Under the pieces are notes generated by a model. The model saw only the letters and a list, made by a program, of their open reading frames with translations. It was not told where the DNA came from and searched no databases. A stretch of DNA of 64,000 nt from RPQJ01 sp963823535 (GTDB lineage Bacteria > Pseudomonadota > Gammaproteobacteria > Steroidobacterales > Steroidobacteraceae): positions 1,426,001 through 1,490,000 of the forward strand of contig CAWGLZ010000006.1 of assembly GCA_963823535.1 (NCBI GenBank), written 5' to 3'. This document shows, piece by piece, positions 42,540 through 50,839 of the stretch (the first letter of the stretch is position 1; every line of letters begins with the position of its first letter). The position numbers and the translations under genes were made by a program.

Positions 42540-43748
42540 GTGACGACCATCGACCTCAACCTGCTCGAGACGCTCGCGCTCGCGACGGCGCTGTTCTTCG
42601 TCGGGCAGTTCATCGTCCAGCGCTCGTCGATCCTGCAGCGCTACAGCATCCCGGTCCCGGTCGTGGGCGGGTTTCTCTTCGCGCTGGCGTTCGCGGCGGT
42701 CGATCTCGTCGCGGACGTGCAGCTGACCATGGACGAGTCGATAAAGGATCCCCTGCTGCTGGCGTTCTTCGCCACCCTCGGGCTGGGCGCGGACGTGCGC
42801 TCGCTCGCGCGCGGCGGCTGGAAGCTCGTGATCCTGCTCGTCCTGTTCGTGGCCATGATGGCCATGCAGTGCGCGATCGGGCTCGGCATGGCCCGCCTGC
42901 TCGACCTGCATCCGCTGGTGGGGTTGCTCGGAGCATCGATTTCGCTCATTGGCGGTCACGGCACGGCGGCGGCCTACGCCGCGAGCTTCACCGACGTCCG
43001 GAATATTCAGGGTGCGCTCGAGCTCGGCATGGCGGCGGCCACCGGCGGGCTCATCCTCGGCAGCCTGCTGGCCGGTCCGGTGGCCGAGCGGGTCATGCGC
43101 CGGAATCGCGCGAAGGCCGCCGGCGACGCCGTGCACGTGGAGCCGGCCGAGCCGTTGCGCCCGGTGCTGGCGCCGATCACGGCGGAACAGTTGCTGTTCG
43201 TTTTGCTCGTCTGCCTCGTGTGCATCGGCGGCGCGCACTTCATGGGCGGCCTCATGAAGGGGACCGGCATCCTGCTGCCCGACTTCCTCTGGGCACTGGT
43301 GATCGGCATGGTGGTGCGCAACGTCGCCACGCCGCTCGGGTTGAAGGGTATCAACGACCGTGCCGTGCAGGCGTTCGGCAGCGTGTCGCTGTCGCTGTTC
43401 CTGATCCTCGCCCTGATGTCGATGCGCATCCTCGACCTCGCGACGCTGGCGGGGCCGCTGCTGCTGATCGTCGTGGTCAACGCGTTTGCGACGGCGGCGT
43501 TCGCCTACTTCGTCACCGCGCGGGCGATGGGCGGCGACTACGACGCGGCCGTGATCAGCGGGGGACAGGTGGCGGCGGGCCTCGCCACGACGGCGGTCGG
43601 CATGTCGGTCATGCAGACGCTCACCGAGCGGCATGGCCCGGCCCCGATTGCCTTCCTGCTCATCCCGATCGTGGGTGCATTCTTCGCCGACATTGCCAAC
43701 GCGCTCGTGCTGCAGGCCTACTTCGCGCTGCCGGCGCTGGGGTTCTGA
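42540..43748 (+). CDS. gltS: Sodium/glutamate symporter, GltS family
   Basis: A 402-residue transporter with about ten transmembrane helices in two inverted repeats. Each half has a pore-loop motif: SISLIGGHGTAAAYAASF (about 137-154) and VISGGQVAAGLATTAVGMSVM (about 339-359), with a long central cytoplasmic linker (about 180-215). Imports glutamate with Na+. GTG 42540 is the start. The gene is followed 3 bp after its stop by a TAXI-type solute-binding lipoprotein, an unusual partner for GltS, which works without binding proteins. Confidence 0.93.
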   Translation: MTTIDLNLLETLALATALFFVGQFIVQRSSILQRYSIPVPVVGGFLFALAFAAVDLVADVQLTMDESIKDPLLLAFFATLGLGADVRSLARGGWKLVILLVLFVAMMAMQCAIGLGMARLLDLHPLVGLLGASISLIGGHGTAAAYAASFTDVRNIQGALELGMAAATGGLILGSLLAGPVAERVMRRNRAKAAGDAVHVEPAEPLRPVLAPITAEQLLFVLLVCLVCIGGAHFMGGLMKGTGILLPDFLWALVIGMVVRNVATPLGLKGINDRAVQAFGSVSLSLFLILALMSMRILDLATLAGPLLLIVVVNAFATAAFAYFVTARAMGGDYDAAVISGGQVAAGLATTAVGMSVMQTLTERHGPAPIAFLLIPIVGAFFADIANALVLQAYFALPALGF

Positions 43749-43751
43749 GGC

Positions 43752-45305
43752 GTGCTGTCGATGTTTCGAATCCTCATGGTCGTGCTGTTCTTGCTGCTGG
43801 GAGCCGGATGCTCGCGCGGTCCCGACACGGCCGGGCTTGCGGCGGACGTCCAGGCGAGGCTCGACGCCCTGTTCGGTCGCCCGGTCCTCGTGCTGCGTGA
43901 TTTCCGGCGGCAGGGCAGCGCACCCTTTGCGGCGGCGGAGGATGGCGCCGGCCAGGCCATCGTCTACTACAACGCGACGCTGGCTTTCGCCGAGCCGTAC
44001 GACCCGTCGGACTGGGAAGGCATCAGCCCGCGGCTGATCGCGTTTGCGCTCGGCGCGACGGACGACGGCGTGGTCGGCCTCGAATCCGGCCGCATGGAAC
44101 CCGGCGCGGAGTTGCGTGCCTACGGCTCACTCGTCTATCGGCGGGAGGAGGGCGGTTGGCGATCGACCGACCTGCGCGTGCCTCAAGCGCCGGCCGGTCG
44201 CCCGGCGACCGGTCTGACGACGCAATCTCGGGAGGACGAGTTGATCGCGCGGCTGTCGAAGATCATCGACACCACGCCCGGCCTGCGCGGCGACACGGAG
44301 GAGATCGTCGCCGAGGAACTCGACCGGGCCCTGCAGAGCATCCAGCTGCGCCTCGACCTGGACACCACCACACTGGTCGTCGCAACCGGACCCGAGGGCG
44401 GCGAGTACGCGCGGTTCATCGGCTCGCTGGCTACGCGCCTCGGCGAGCGGCGCCAGATCAGCATCGCGACGACCGAGGGCAGTGTCGCGAACGCCTTCCT
44501 GGTGGACCGGGGCAAGGCACGGTACGGGCTGGTGCAGAGTGACGTCGCGGCGGCGGCGGTGACGGGGGCCGGGCTCTTCGCGACCACGGGACCGCTGCGG
44601 CACATTCGCGCAGTTGCGAGCCTGTTCCCGGAACCACTGCACGTCGCGGTGCGGGCCGATTCCGACATCCGGTCCATAGCCGATCTCGCGGGCCGCAAGG
44701 TGTCGCTGGGCCAGGCGGGATCGGGCACGCGACAGACGGCGTTGGTCGCCCTGGCGGCCCATGGTCTGGACATGGATGCCTTCAATGAAGCCCATGCAGA
44801 CGGACCGGAGGATGCGCTGGCACAACTCGTCGAGGGCAGGCTCGATGCGGTGGTGGAGGTCGCCTCGGCACCGTGGGGTCAGCTGTCGACCGCCGCAGAC
44901 CGCTCGACCATCCGGCTGCTGTCCCTCGACACGGCTGCGGTTGAACGTATCAGCGCCGAGGCCCATGGCGTCGTTCCGCTGACAATCCCGGCGCGCACCT
45001 ATCGGGGGCAGGATGAAATCGTGCACACGGTGGCGGCGACGGCGCTGCTGGTCGTGAACAGCGACCTGCCGGCGTCGGTGGTGCAGGGCGCGCTCGAGGC
45101 AATCTTTGCGGCGGGCGACGTCCCCGGGCGCGGCGTGAGCGCCGCCCGGCTGTCGCGAGACCGCGCGCTCGTCGGCGTCACGATTCCTCTGCACGATGGA
45201 GCCGCACGGTATTTCGAGGTTCCCGGGCTTTCGGCGCCGGCCGCGCCATCGGCACCTGCCGGCACGCTGAACCCGCCGCCGGCGGCCGAGACGACCCGCC
45301 AATAG
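43752..45305 (+). CDS. TAXI-family TRAP solute-binding lipoprotein, orphan, with N-terminal extension
   Basis: A 517-residue protein. The lipobox LLGAGC (Cys near residue 20) marks it as a lipoprotein. Residues about 25-205 are an extension without recognised domain. From about 208 the TAXI solute-receptor domain runs with VVATGPEGGEYARFIGSLA, GLVQSDVA, and GRKVSLGQAGSGTRQTAL. The family binds glutamate/glutamine or other acids for TRAP transporters. No DctQ/DctM-type permease is adjacent; the neighbour is GltS. GTG 43752 or ATG 43761 can start it. The C-terminus is a Pro/Ala-rich tail. Confidence 0.85.
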   Translation: MLSMFRILMVVLFLLLGAGCSRGPDTAGLAADVQARLDALFGRPVLVLRDFRRQGSAPFAAAEDGAGQAIVYYNATLAFAEPYDPSDWEGISPRLIAFALGATDDGVVGLESGRMEPGAELRAYGSLVYRREEGGWRSTDLRVPQAPAGRPATGLTTQSREDELIARLSKIIDTTPGLRGDTEEIVAEELDRALQSIQLRLDLDTTTLVVATGPEGGEYARFIGSLATRLGERRQISIATTEGSVANAFLVDRGKARYGLVQSDVAAAAVTGAGLFATTGPLRHIRAVASLFPEPLHVAVRADSDIRSIADLAGRKVSLGQAGSGTRQTALVALAAHGLDMDAFNEAHADGPEDALAQLVEGRLDAVVEVASAPWGQLSTAADRSTIRLLSLDTAAVERISAEAHGVVPLTIPARTYRGQDEIVHTVAATALLVVNSDLPASVVQGALEAIFAAGDVPGRGVSAARLSRDRALVGVTIPLHDGAARYFEVPGLSAPAAPSAPAGTLNPPPAAETTRQ

Positions 45306-45422
45306 ATCTTCGCGAAGCGGCCGCAGTGCCGCGACCCTAGGCCGACCCCCAACCCCTTTTCGAACCAGAGCGAGCGGCGCTATGCTCCATTTTTCAAAAA
45401 AACTGATGCGTGAGGAACAATA

Positions 45423-47476
45423 ATGACTGCAGGTATCGAAATCACCGAGTTGCGTTGCTTCGCAGCCGCCGTGCTGTCGAGCCTGCTGGTCGCGGCCCCC
45501 TCAGTCGTGTCAGCTGCGACGCCCGATGCCTACCGACTCGGCGAGACCATCGTGGTCACCGGCGAACGTCCCAGGATCGCGGACGAGGTTGCCACCGTCG
45601 ACACGATCGACGCGGAGGACATTGCCCGGCGCGGCGCCCGCACGCTGGAGCAGGCCATCGTCCTGCTGCCGGGCGTCTACGTTCGCAACGGGGCGGACGG
45701 CGTGCCGAGGATCGACATCCGCGGACTGCGCACCCGCAACGTCGTGCTGCTGCAGGACGGCGTCCCGCTGAATTCCGGCTACGACGGCCAGTTTGACCCG
45801 GCCTCGATTCCGGCCGACAACATCGCGGAAATCAAGGTGACCCGTGGTGGCAGTTCGGTGCTGTACGGCCCTGGCGGCAATGCGGGTGTCATCGAGATCA
45901 TCACCAAGTCGGCGGGCGAATCCCTGCGCGGGGGCGTCGCCGGGGAGTATGAATTCTCGGAAGCCTATGAACTGCGGGGCTCCGTGAGCGGACAGGCCGG
46001 TGGTGCGGGCCTGTCGCTCTGGGGCTCGTACTTCGATCGCGACCATTTCGAGCTGTCCGACGACTTCAGGCCGACCGCGCTGCAGCCCGGTGACGAGCGC
46101 GCCAACAGTGACCGGGAGCAGACGGCGTTGCAGGGCAACGTCGTGTTCGGACGCCGGCGGCACCGACGTCGGCCTCAGCCTGTCCTATCGTGACGGCGAG
46201 TACGGCAAGCCGCCGACGACGATCAGCAGTACGGAGTCGATCTACGCCAATCGCCCGAGGTTCGAACGCGTCGAATTCGACGCGTTCTCGGCGCAGGCGG
46301 CCGCGGAGTTCGGCCGGGGCGAGGCATGGACGGTGAAGCCGACGCTGTACTTCAATCGCGACGGTGAACTCACGAACGGCTACGACGACGAGGGCTATGA
46401 CAGCCAGGTGCAGGAACGGCGCTTTCCGCGAGGACGCGACCACCGAAGTGCTCGGTGCCGGCGTGCTGGGCTCCTGGCGCTTTGCGAACGCTGCGCTCCT
46501 CTCGGCGTCACTGAGCGGGCGGCAGGAGAGCTGGGAATCCACCGGATTCACCGTGACGACGACCACCAGCGGCGGCGGTGGCGGCGGCGGTGGCGGTGGC
46601 GGCGGCGGCGGTGGCGCCACGGTCACCGTCGTCAATCCGATCGACACCGACGAATCCATCGATCTTTACTCGCTGGACGTCGAGGGCGAGATGCCGGTGG
46701 GCGACGCCATGGGCGTGGTCGCCGGCGTCGGCTACAGCAAGCAGTCACGTGACGGCGGTCGCAGCGACGATGGGGTGTCGTTCCTGCTCGGTGCCGACTA
46801 TCGCTTCGGCGACGCGACGACCTTGCGCGGCAGTACGTCGCGCAAGCTGCGCTATCCGACGCTGCGGGACCTTTATGCGGCGGACCGCGGCAATCCGGAT
46901 CTCAGCGCCGAGACGACGTACACCTACGATCTCGCGCTGCGGCATGAGTTCGCCTCGGCCGGCCTCGCGCTCGAGGGCGTGCTTTTCAGGATCGACGCCG
47001 AGGACTTCATCGAGCGGGTCCCGGGCGGCATCACGCAGAATTTCGAGGAGTACCGGTTCACAGGCGTTGAGCTCACGGCGGCGTATGGGGGGTTCGAACG
47101 CCTCGATGTTTCCGGCAGCTACACGTACATGGATTCGGAGAACCGCTCCAGCGGCACCGACACCACGACGCTGCAGAACCGGCCCGAGCACAAGTTTTCG
47201 CTGCGGGTCGACTACCAACTGACGGATGCCCTTCGCCTCGGAGGCACGTACCTCTACGTCGCCGACAGCTACACGCTCTCGCGGACGACGCCGACGACAA
47301 CCCGTGAACTGGGCGACTACGGCGTGCTCGACCTCGACGGCTCCATCCTGATGATGCAGGGGCGACTGCGCGCCTATGCCCGCATCCGCAACGTGCTCGA
47401 CGAGGACTACGAGGAATCCTTCGGCTTCCCGCAGCCGGGCAGGGCGTACGTGCTCGGGGCCGAGTTCCGGCTCTGA
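45423..47476 (+). pseudogene. TonB-dependent outer-membrane receptor, two frameshifts
   Basis: An N-terminal signal peptide (about 1-36) precedes the TonB box region GETIVVTGERP and the plug domain (LPGVYVRNGADGVPRIDIRG; GSSVLYGPGGNAGVIEIIT). The frame changes near 46149, where an extra G separates GNVVF from DAGGTDVGLSLSY, and again near 46414, before GAFREDATTEVLGAG. The barrel then continues to FRL at 47476. Correcting both +1 insertions gives about 683 residues. A 15-Gly tract lies in an extracellular-loop region. The plug resembles BtuB/FepA-type receptors; the ligand is unknown. Gene could be a pseudogene, but preserved reading frames around both sites favour sequence error. Confidence 0.85.
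46571..46615 (+). repeat. (GGN)15 tract encoding 15 consecutive glycines
   Basis: Forty-five bases of GGC/GGT codons inside the TonB receptor, between VTTTTS and ATVTVV, probably an extracellular loop. Codon mixing (GGC and GGT) argues against a pure slippage artefact. Length variation by slippage is plausible. Confidence 0.85.
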
Positions 47477-47489
47477 GCCGCTCAGGAGA

Positions 47490-48065
47490 CTAGCGGCGGA
47501 GGCGGCTCTCCGTCGCGCGCCACAGGAGCATCGCGGCGAGGGCGCCGAGGAACCCGAACATGAGGTGCGTGAGGATCGGGTAGACGGGGCCCGCCCGCAG
47601 CGATCCGAACGGCATGCCGAACAGCTGGTTCGCCAGCACGCGCACCACGGGCTTGGATGCAAAAGCCAGTGCCGCGAGCAGCGGCAGGAACAGCAGGGTC
47701 CGCTCCACGAGCCGCGGCCAGAGTCGATAGCCGAGATCGAGGACCATCCCCGGGAGAAGATAGAAGAGCGGCATCAGGACGCCGTGATCGGCACCCATGA
47801 AAGGCGCGGCCACCGCAGCACTGGCGCCGACCAGCGTGGCCGACCAGGGGCTGGTGCAGGCCAGCCGACCCATCACGAGCAGCGCCATGGCCTCGAGACC
47901 ATGGTGTCCGGGTAACTGCAGCGGCCAGCGGAACGCCTGCTCCAGCAGAACGATTCCCACCCCGAGGGAGACCAGGAACAGCGCCCGACCCGCGGTCAGC
48001 GGGCCCGCGAGGTCAATAACGCCGAATATCTTCCTTGGCGAGGATTCTCCAGCCGTTACGCTCAT
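47490..48065 (-). CDS. Polytopic inner-membrane protein, possible transporter component
   Basis: A protein of 191 residues from ATG 48065, with six or so hydrophobic segments and short loops. The overall shape and MALLVMGRLACTSPWSATLVGASAA resemble ECF-transporter S-component-like proteins, but no decisive motif is seen. A GGGAGTAAG Shine-Dalgarno precedes 48065; ATG 48077 is an alternative. The 5' end overlaps the 3' end of the TiaS-like gene by about 50 bp, so these two are probably one operon. It converges on the TonB receptor gene; a shared ligand is conceivable but unproven. Confidence 0.7.
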   Translation of the reverse strand: MSVTAGESSPRKIFGVIDLAGPLTAGRALFLVSLGVGIVLLEQAFRWPLQLPGHHGLEAMALLVMGRLACTSPWSATLVGASAAVAAPFMGADHGVLMPLFYLLPGMVLDLGYRLWPRLVERTLLFLPLLAALAFASKPVVRVLANQLFGMPFGSLRAGPVYPILTHLMFGFLGALAAMLLWRATESRLRR

Positions 48066-48750
48066 TCTTACTCCCATCTTCTTCAGTCAGCAGCACCGCC
48101 CGGCCGTTCAGGAGCACCGGGCGAGGCCAGGGATCCACCCGCACTTCAGCATCCGCCGGCAACGGGCGCCCGTCGATGGATTCCACGGAGTCTATTCCAG
48201 TCGTGGCCAGCAGTGTGCCCGCAGTTGACGTACCCGTGAGTTCGCGGACCCCCTCGAGCCAGATGAAGCGACCATCGTGGCCGCCCCGGCGCAGGCTCAC
48301 CGCCGCGAGCGCGCCGATCACGCCCATCTGGTCGCCGGTCACGCCCTCGAGGTGCACGCCGTGGCGTCCCGCCAGCTCACGGGCCGCTTCGCGGGTGAGG
48401 ATTCGCTCCTTGGCGCTGCGCCCGAAAGCCACCATTTCCTCGGTGACCTCCTCGAACCGGGCGAGGCACAGGCCGGCATCCGACCCGTCGGCGCTCTCGG
48501 TCGCAAGGTAGTCGCGGCAGAAGTCACGCGCGTCGCCCGCGCGGTCGTCCACGAGGTCGACGTCCAGGCACGCCGAGCTGTTGTGGGAGGTGTAGGGAAT
48601 CGACGGGTGCACGAAGAGCTGGTGCCGCGTGATGCCACGGACCTTGCCCAGTCCCGCCTCGGCGAGCCGCGCACCGAGCTGCCGCGCACGGAAGCCGGTG
48701 CCCCGGCTTTCCAGGTTGTCGGTGTCGTCGATGCCGATCAGGCAGCGCAT
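48013..48750 (-). CDS. TiaS-like (IDDTDN-motif) protein, COG1571-related N-terminal domain
   Basis: A 245-residue protein. The N-terminus CLIGIDDTDNLESRGTG (about 3-19) is the phosphate/ATP-binding signature of the archaeal tRNA-Ile2 agmatidine synthetase TiaS kinase-like domain. It is followed by the HQLFVHPSIPYTSHNSSACLDVD core (about 41-63). The C-terminal OB and zinc-ribbon domains of archaeal TiaS are absent. A conserved GVTGDQMGVIGALAAVSLRRGG segment lies near 147-168. Bacterial short homologues have no established function. The gene lies downstream of the formate dehydrogenase operon after a terminator, and overlaps the membrane protein gene. Confidence 0.7.
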   Translation of the reverse strand: MRCLIGIDDTDNLESRGTGFRARQLGARLAEAGLGKVRGITRHQLFVHPSIPYTSHNSSACLDVDLVDDRAGDARDFCRDYLATESADGSDAGLCLARFEEVTEEMVAFGRSAKERILTREAARELAGRHGVHLEGVTGDQMGVIGALAAVSLRRGGHDGRFIWLEGVRELTGTSTAGTLLATTGIDSVESIDGRPLPADAEVRVDPWPRPVLLNGRAVLLTEEDGSKNERNGWRILAKEDIRRY

Positions 48751-48838
48751 GACCTGTCTCCCCGCGTCCGGTATCCGCCGCGTACCCGGGGGAGCGTACA
48801 CCGTGCGTGGCTGCGCAACCAAGCAGTCGGCGCACAGA

Positions 48839-48864
48839 GCAAGGGGCGCTCGCGCGCCCCTTGC
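48839..48864 (-). terminator. Hairpin downstream of the formate dehydrogenase operon
   Basis: An 11-bp perfect GC-rich stem (GCAAGGGGCGC and complement) with a 4-nt loop, 23 bp past the corrected stop of the cytochrome b gene. No long T-tract follows on the minus strand, so it may be a terminator or an mRNA-stabilising hairpin. Confidence 0.6.
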
Positions 48865-48886
48865 CACCCCCCGATCGCCCCTTGCT

Positions 48887-49952
48887 TCAGGTTGGTGCGG
48901 CCGCCGACCGTCCCGTCGTCTCGGGTGCCCCGTGACCGTGGCCCTTCTGCACATCGTCGAGCCACACGCCGTGGTGCTGTCGGGCCCAGCCCTCGTCCAC
49001 CTCGCCGCGTGATCATGCCCTCGAGCGCGCCTTCGCTGCCGAGCGTCCCGAGGTAGATGTGCGCGATCACGGCCGTCGTCAGGATCAGGGAGCTGACGCC
49101 GTGGACGATGTTCGACGTCTGCATCGCCGACCGCTCGAAACCGAGGTTCGGGAACAGCAGATAGAACCCCGAGATCACCAGCGCCGTACCGCCGATCACC
49201 AGCACCCAGAAATAGGCCTTCTCGCCGGCATTCGCGAAGCCCGCCGGCGGATGACCGCCGCCGAAGTATCCGCCCGCCTGCTTGAACCACTCGAGGTCGT
49301 AGGAGGTCGGAATGTTGTGGTGGAACCACTTCAGCAGCATCACGACGAGGCCCGCCGTGAAGGCGAGCGCGAGATAGTCGTGAACCGGTTTGGCGATGGC
49401 GGCCCAGGCCGCAAAGCCCTCTTTGCCGAAGATCGGGATCAGCACCGAGCGACCCCACAGCAGGCTCAGGCCGGTGATTGCGAGGATTATGAACAGCACC
49501 GCGGTGTACCAGTGCAGCACGCGGTCGGAGACGGCCCAGCGCAGCACCTTGCGGCCCGTGCGGTGCTCCAGTTTCGCGCCACCCTTCATCAGCTGGTAGG
49601 CCAGCAGCGCCAGGATCATGCCGACGACCATGATCGCACCGAGGATCATGACGGGTCCGTTGCGCGCCTCGCGCCACACTTCGCCGCGGCTCTGGATCAG
49701 CACGTCGGTCTCCTGGCCCCGGACCGCGGTGTAGCCCTGCTCGGCGCGCCGCACCTCACGCCAGTACTCCGAGCGCGGGTTCACGCCCTCGGCCTGCCCC
49801 TGCTCGGTGCTGTCCTGCGCCTGCACTGCGGCCGTCCACACGTAGGCGGTCAGTGGCAGCAGCATGGCACCTGCGGCGATCAGGACGATGCTCCACAGCA
49901 TGGCCCGCAGGCGCGTTCCGCGCCCGCCCGTTCCGCTTCGTGACTCACTCAT
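48887..49952 (-). CDS. fdhC: Formate dehydrogenase cytochrome b subunit (gamma), C-terminal frameshift
   Basis: A diheme membrane subunit that passes electrons from FdhB to quinone. The N-terminus has a signal-anchor (about 16-36) and a periplasmic linker; four core helices follow from about 100. Haem-ligand His candidates are in the VLHWYTAVLFIILAITGLSLL region, in KPVHDYLALAF, and in the IVHGVSSLILTTAVIAHIYL helix. After SEGALEGMIT the frame shifts near 49003-49010; skipping one C continues as GEVDEGWARQHHGVWLDD and stops at 48887, which is the expected C-terminus. Total about 355 residues. As written the frame instead runs on to 48738. Confidence 0.88.
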
Positions 49953-49985
49953 TCGTCGTCTCCTGATGCTGCCTGCGCGAGCGGG

Positions 49986-50192
49986 TCAGCGATCGGCCTG
50001 GCCGGTACTGAAGCGCTCCTGCAGTCGGGTCTTGTGCTCCGCCGAGGCGTGCTTCGCCAGCAGGGGATCCTTCGCCCCCTTGTACACGCCGGGCTCGTAG
50101 ACGGTGACGTCCGTCGCCCGGCTGCAGCCCGTCGCGAGCACGGCGACCACCGCGAGCGACCCCACGATCCGCACCCAGTGCAAGGTTTTCAT
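49986..50192 (-). CDS. Small lipoprotein of the formate dehydrogenase operon
   Basis: A 68-residue protein with a lipobox VLATGC (Cys near 23) after a hydrophobic signal. The mature part contains VTVYEPGVYKGAKDPLLAK, a conserved segment of small c-type-associated or fdh-linked lipoproteins. Function unknown. Located between the iron-sulfur and cytochrome b genes, so presumably part of the assembled periplasm-facing complex. Confidence 0.85.
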   Translation of the reverse strand: MKTLHWVRIVGSLAVVAVLATGCSRATDVTVYEPGVYKGAKDPLLAKHASAEHKTRLQERFSTGQADR

Positions 50193-50235
50193 TGCGCGAT
50201 TCCCCGGTTCAATGCGTCGCCCCGCGGCCGACGCC

Positions 50236-50826
50236 TCACACGTCCTCCTGGTAAGCCGTCAACCAGCCCCAGCTCTGGGGCCGGGTGCTGCGCTTCATCA
50301 CGCGCTCCCGGTAGATGTCGGCGACCATGTCGCCGTCGCCGGCCAGCAGGGCCTTGGTGGCGCACATCTCGGCACAGAGCGGCAGCTTGCCTTCGGCAAC
50401 GCGGTTGCGGCCGTACTTCTCGAACTCGGCCTGCGAGCCGTCGTCGCCCGGGCCACCGGCGCAGAAGGTGCACTTGTCCATCTTGCCGCGCACGCCGAAG
50501 GCTTCCTTCTGCGGGTACTGCGGGGCGCCGAAGGGGCAGGCATAGAAGCAGTAGCCGCAGCCGATGCAGAGGTCCTTGTCGTGCAGGACGATGCCGTCGT
50601 CGGTGGTGTAGAAGCAGTCCACCGGGCACACCGCTGCGCAGGGCGCGTCGGTGCAGTGCATGCAGGCCACCGAGATCGAGCGCTCGCCCGGTACACCGTC
50701 GTCGAGGGTCACCACCCGGCGGCGATTCACGCCCCAGGGAACCTCGTGCTCGTTCTTGCACGCGGTCACGCAGCCGTTGCATTCGATGCAGCGCTCGGAA
50801 TCACACAGAAATTTCATGCGAGCCAT
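50236..50826 (-). CDS. fdhB: Formate dehydrogenase iron-sulfur subunit (beta)
   Basis: A 196-residue ferredoxin-like electron carrier. Four Cys clusters bind four [4Fe-4S] centres: CIECNGCVTACKNE (about 13-26), CMHCTDAPCAAVCP (about 55-68), CIGCGYCFYACP (about 87-98) and CTFCAGG...CAEMC (about 118-155). No transmembrane anchor is present. It transfers electrons from FdhA to the cytochrome b. Starts at ATG 50826, 13 bp after fdhA ends. Confidence 0.96.
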   Translation of the reverse strand: MARMKFLCDSERCIECNGCVTACKNEHEVPWGVNRRRVVTLDDGVPGERSISVACMHCTDAPCAAVCPVDCFYTTDDGIVLHDKDLCIGCGYCFYACPFGAPQYPQKEAFGVRGKMDKCTFCAGGPGDDGSQAEFEKYGRNRVAEGKLPLCAEMCATKALLAGDGDMVADIYRERVMKRSTRPQSWGWLTAYQEDV

Positions 50827-50839
50827 GGTCTATGTTCTC

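Noticed and set aside
48738..48886. Continuation of the fdh cytochrome b frame to a stop at 48738
   Set aside because: It reads through the hairpin and into the TiaS-like gene with Arg-rich sequence. The alternative frame gives the expected C-terminus.
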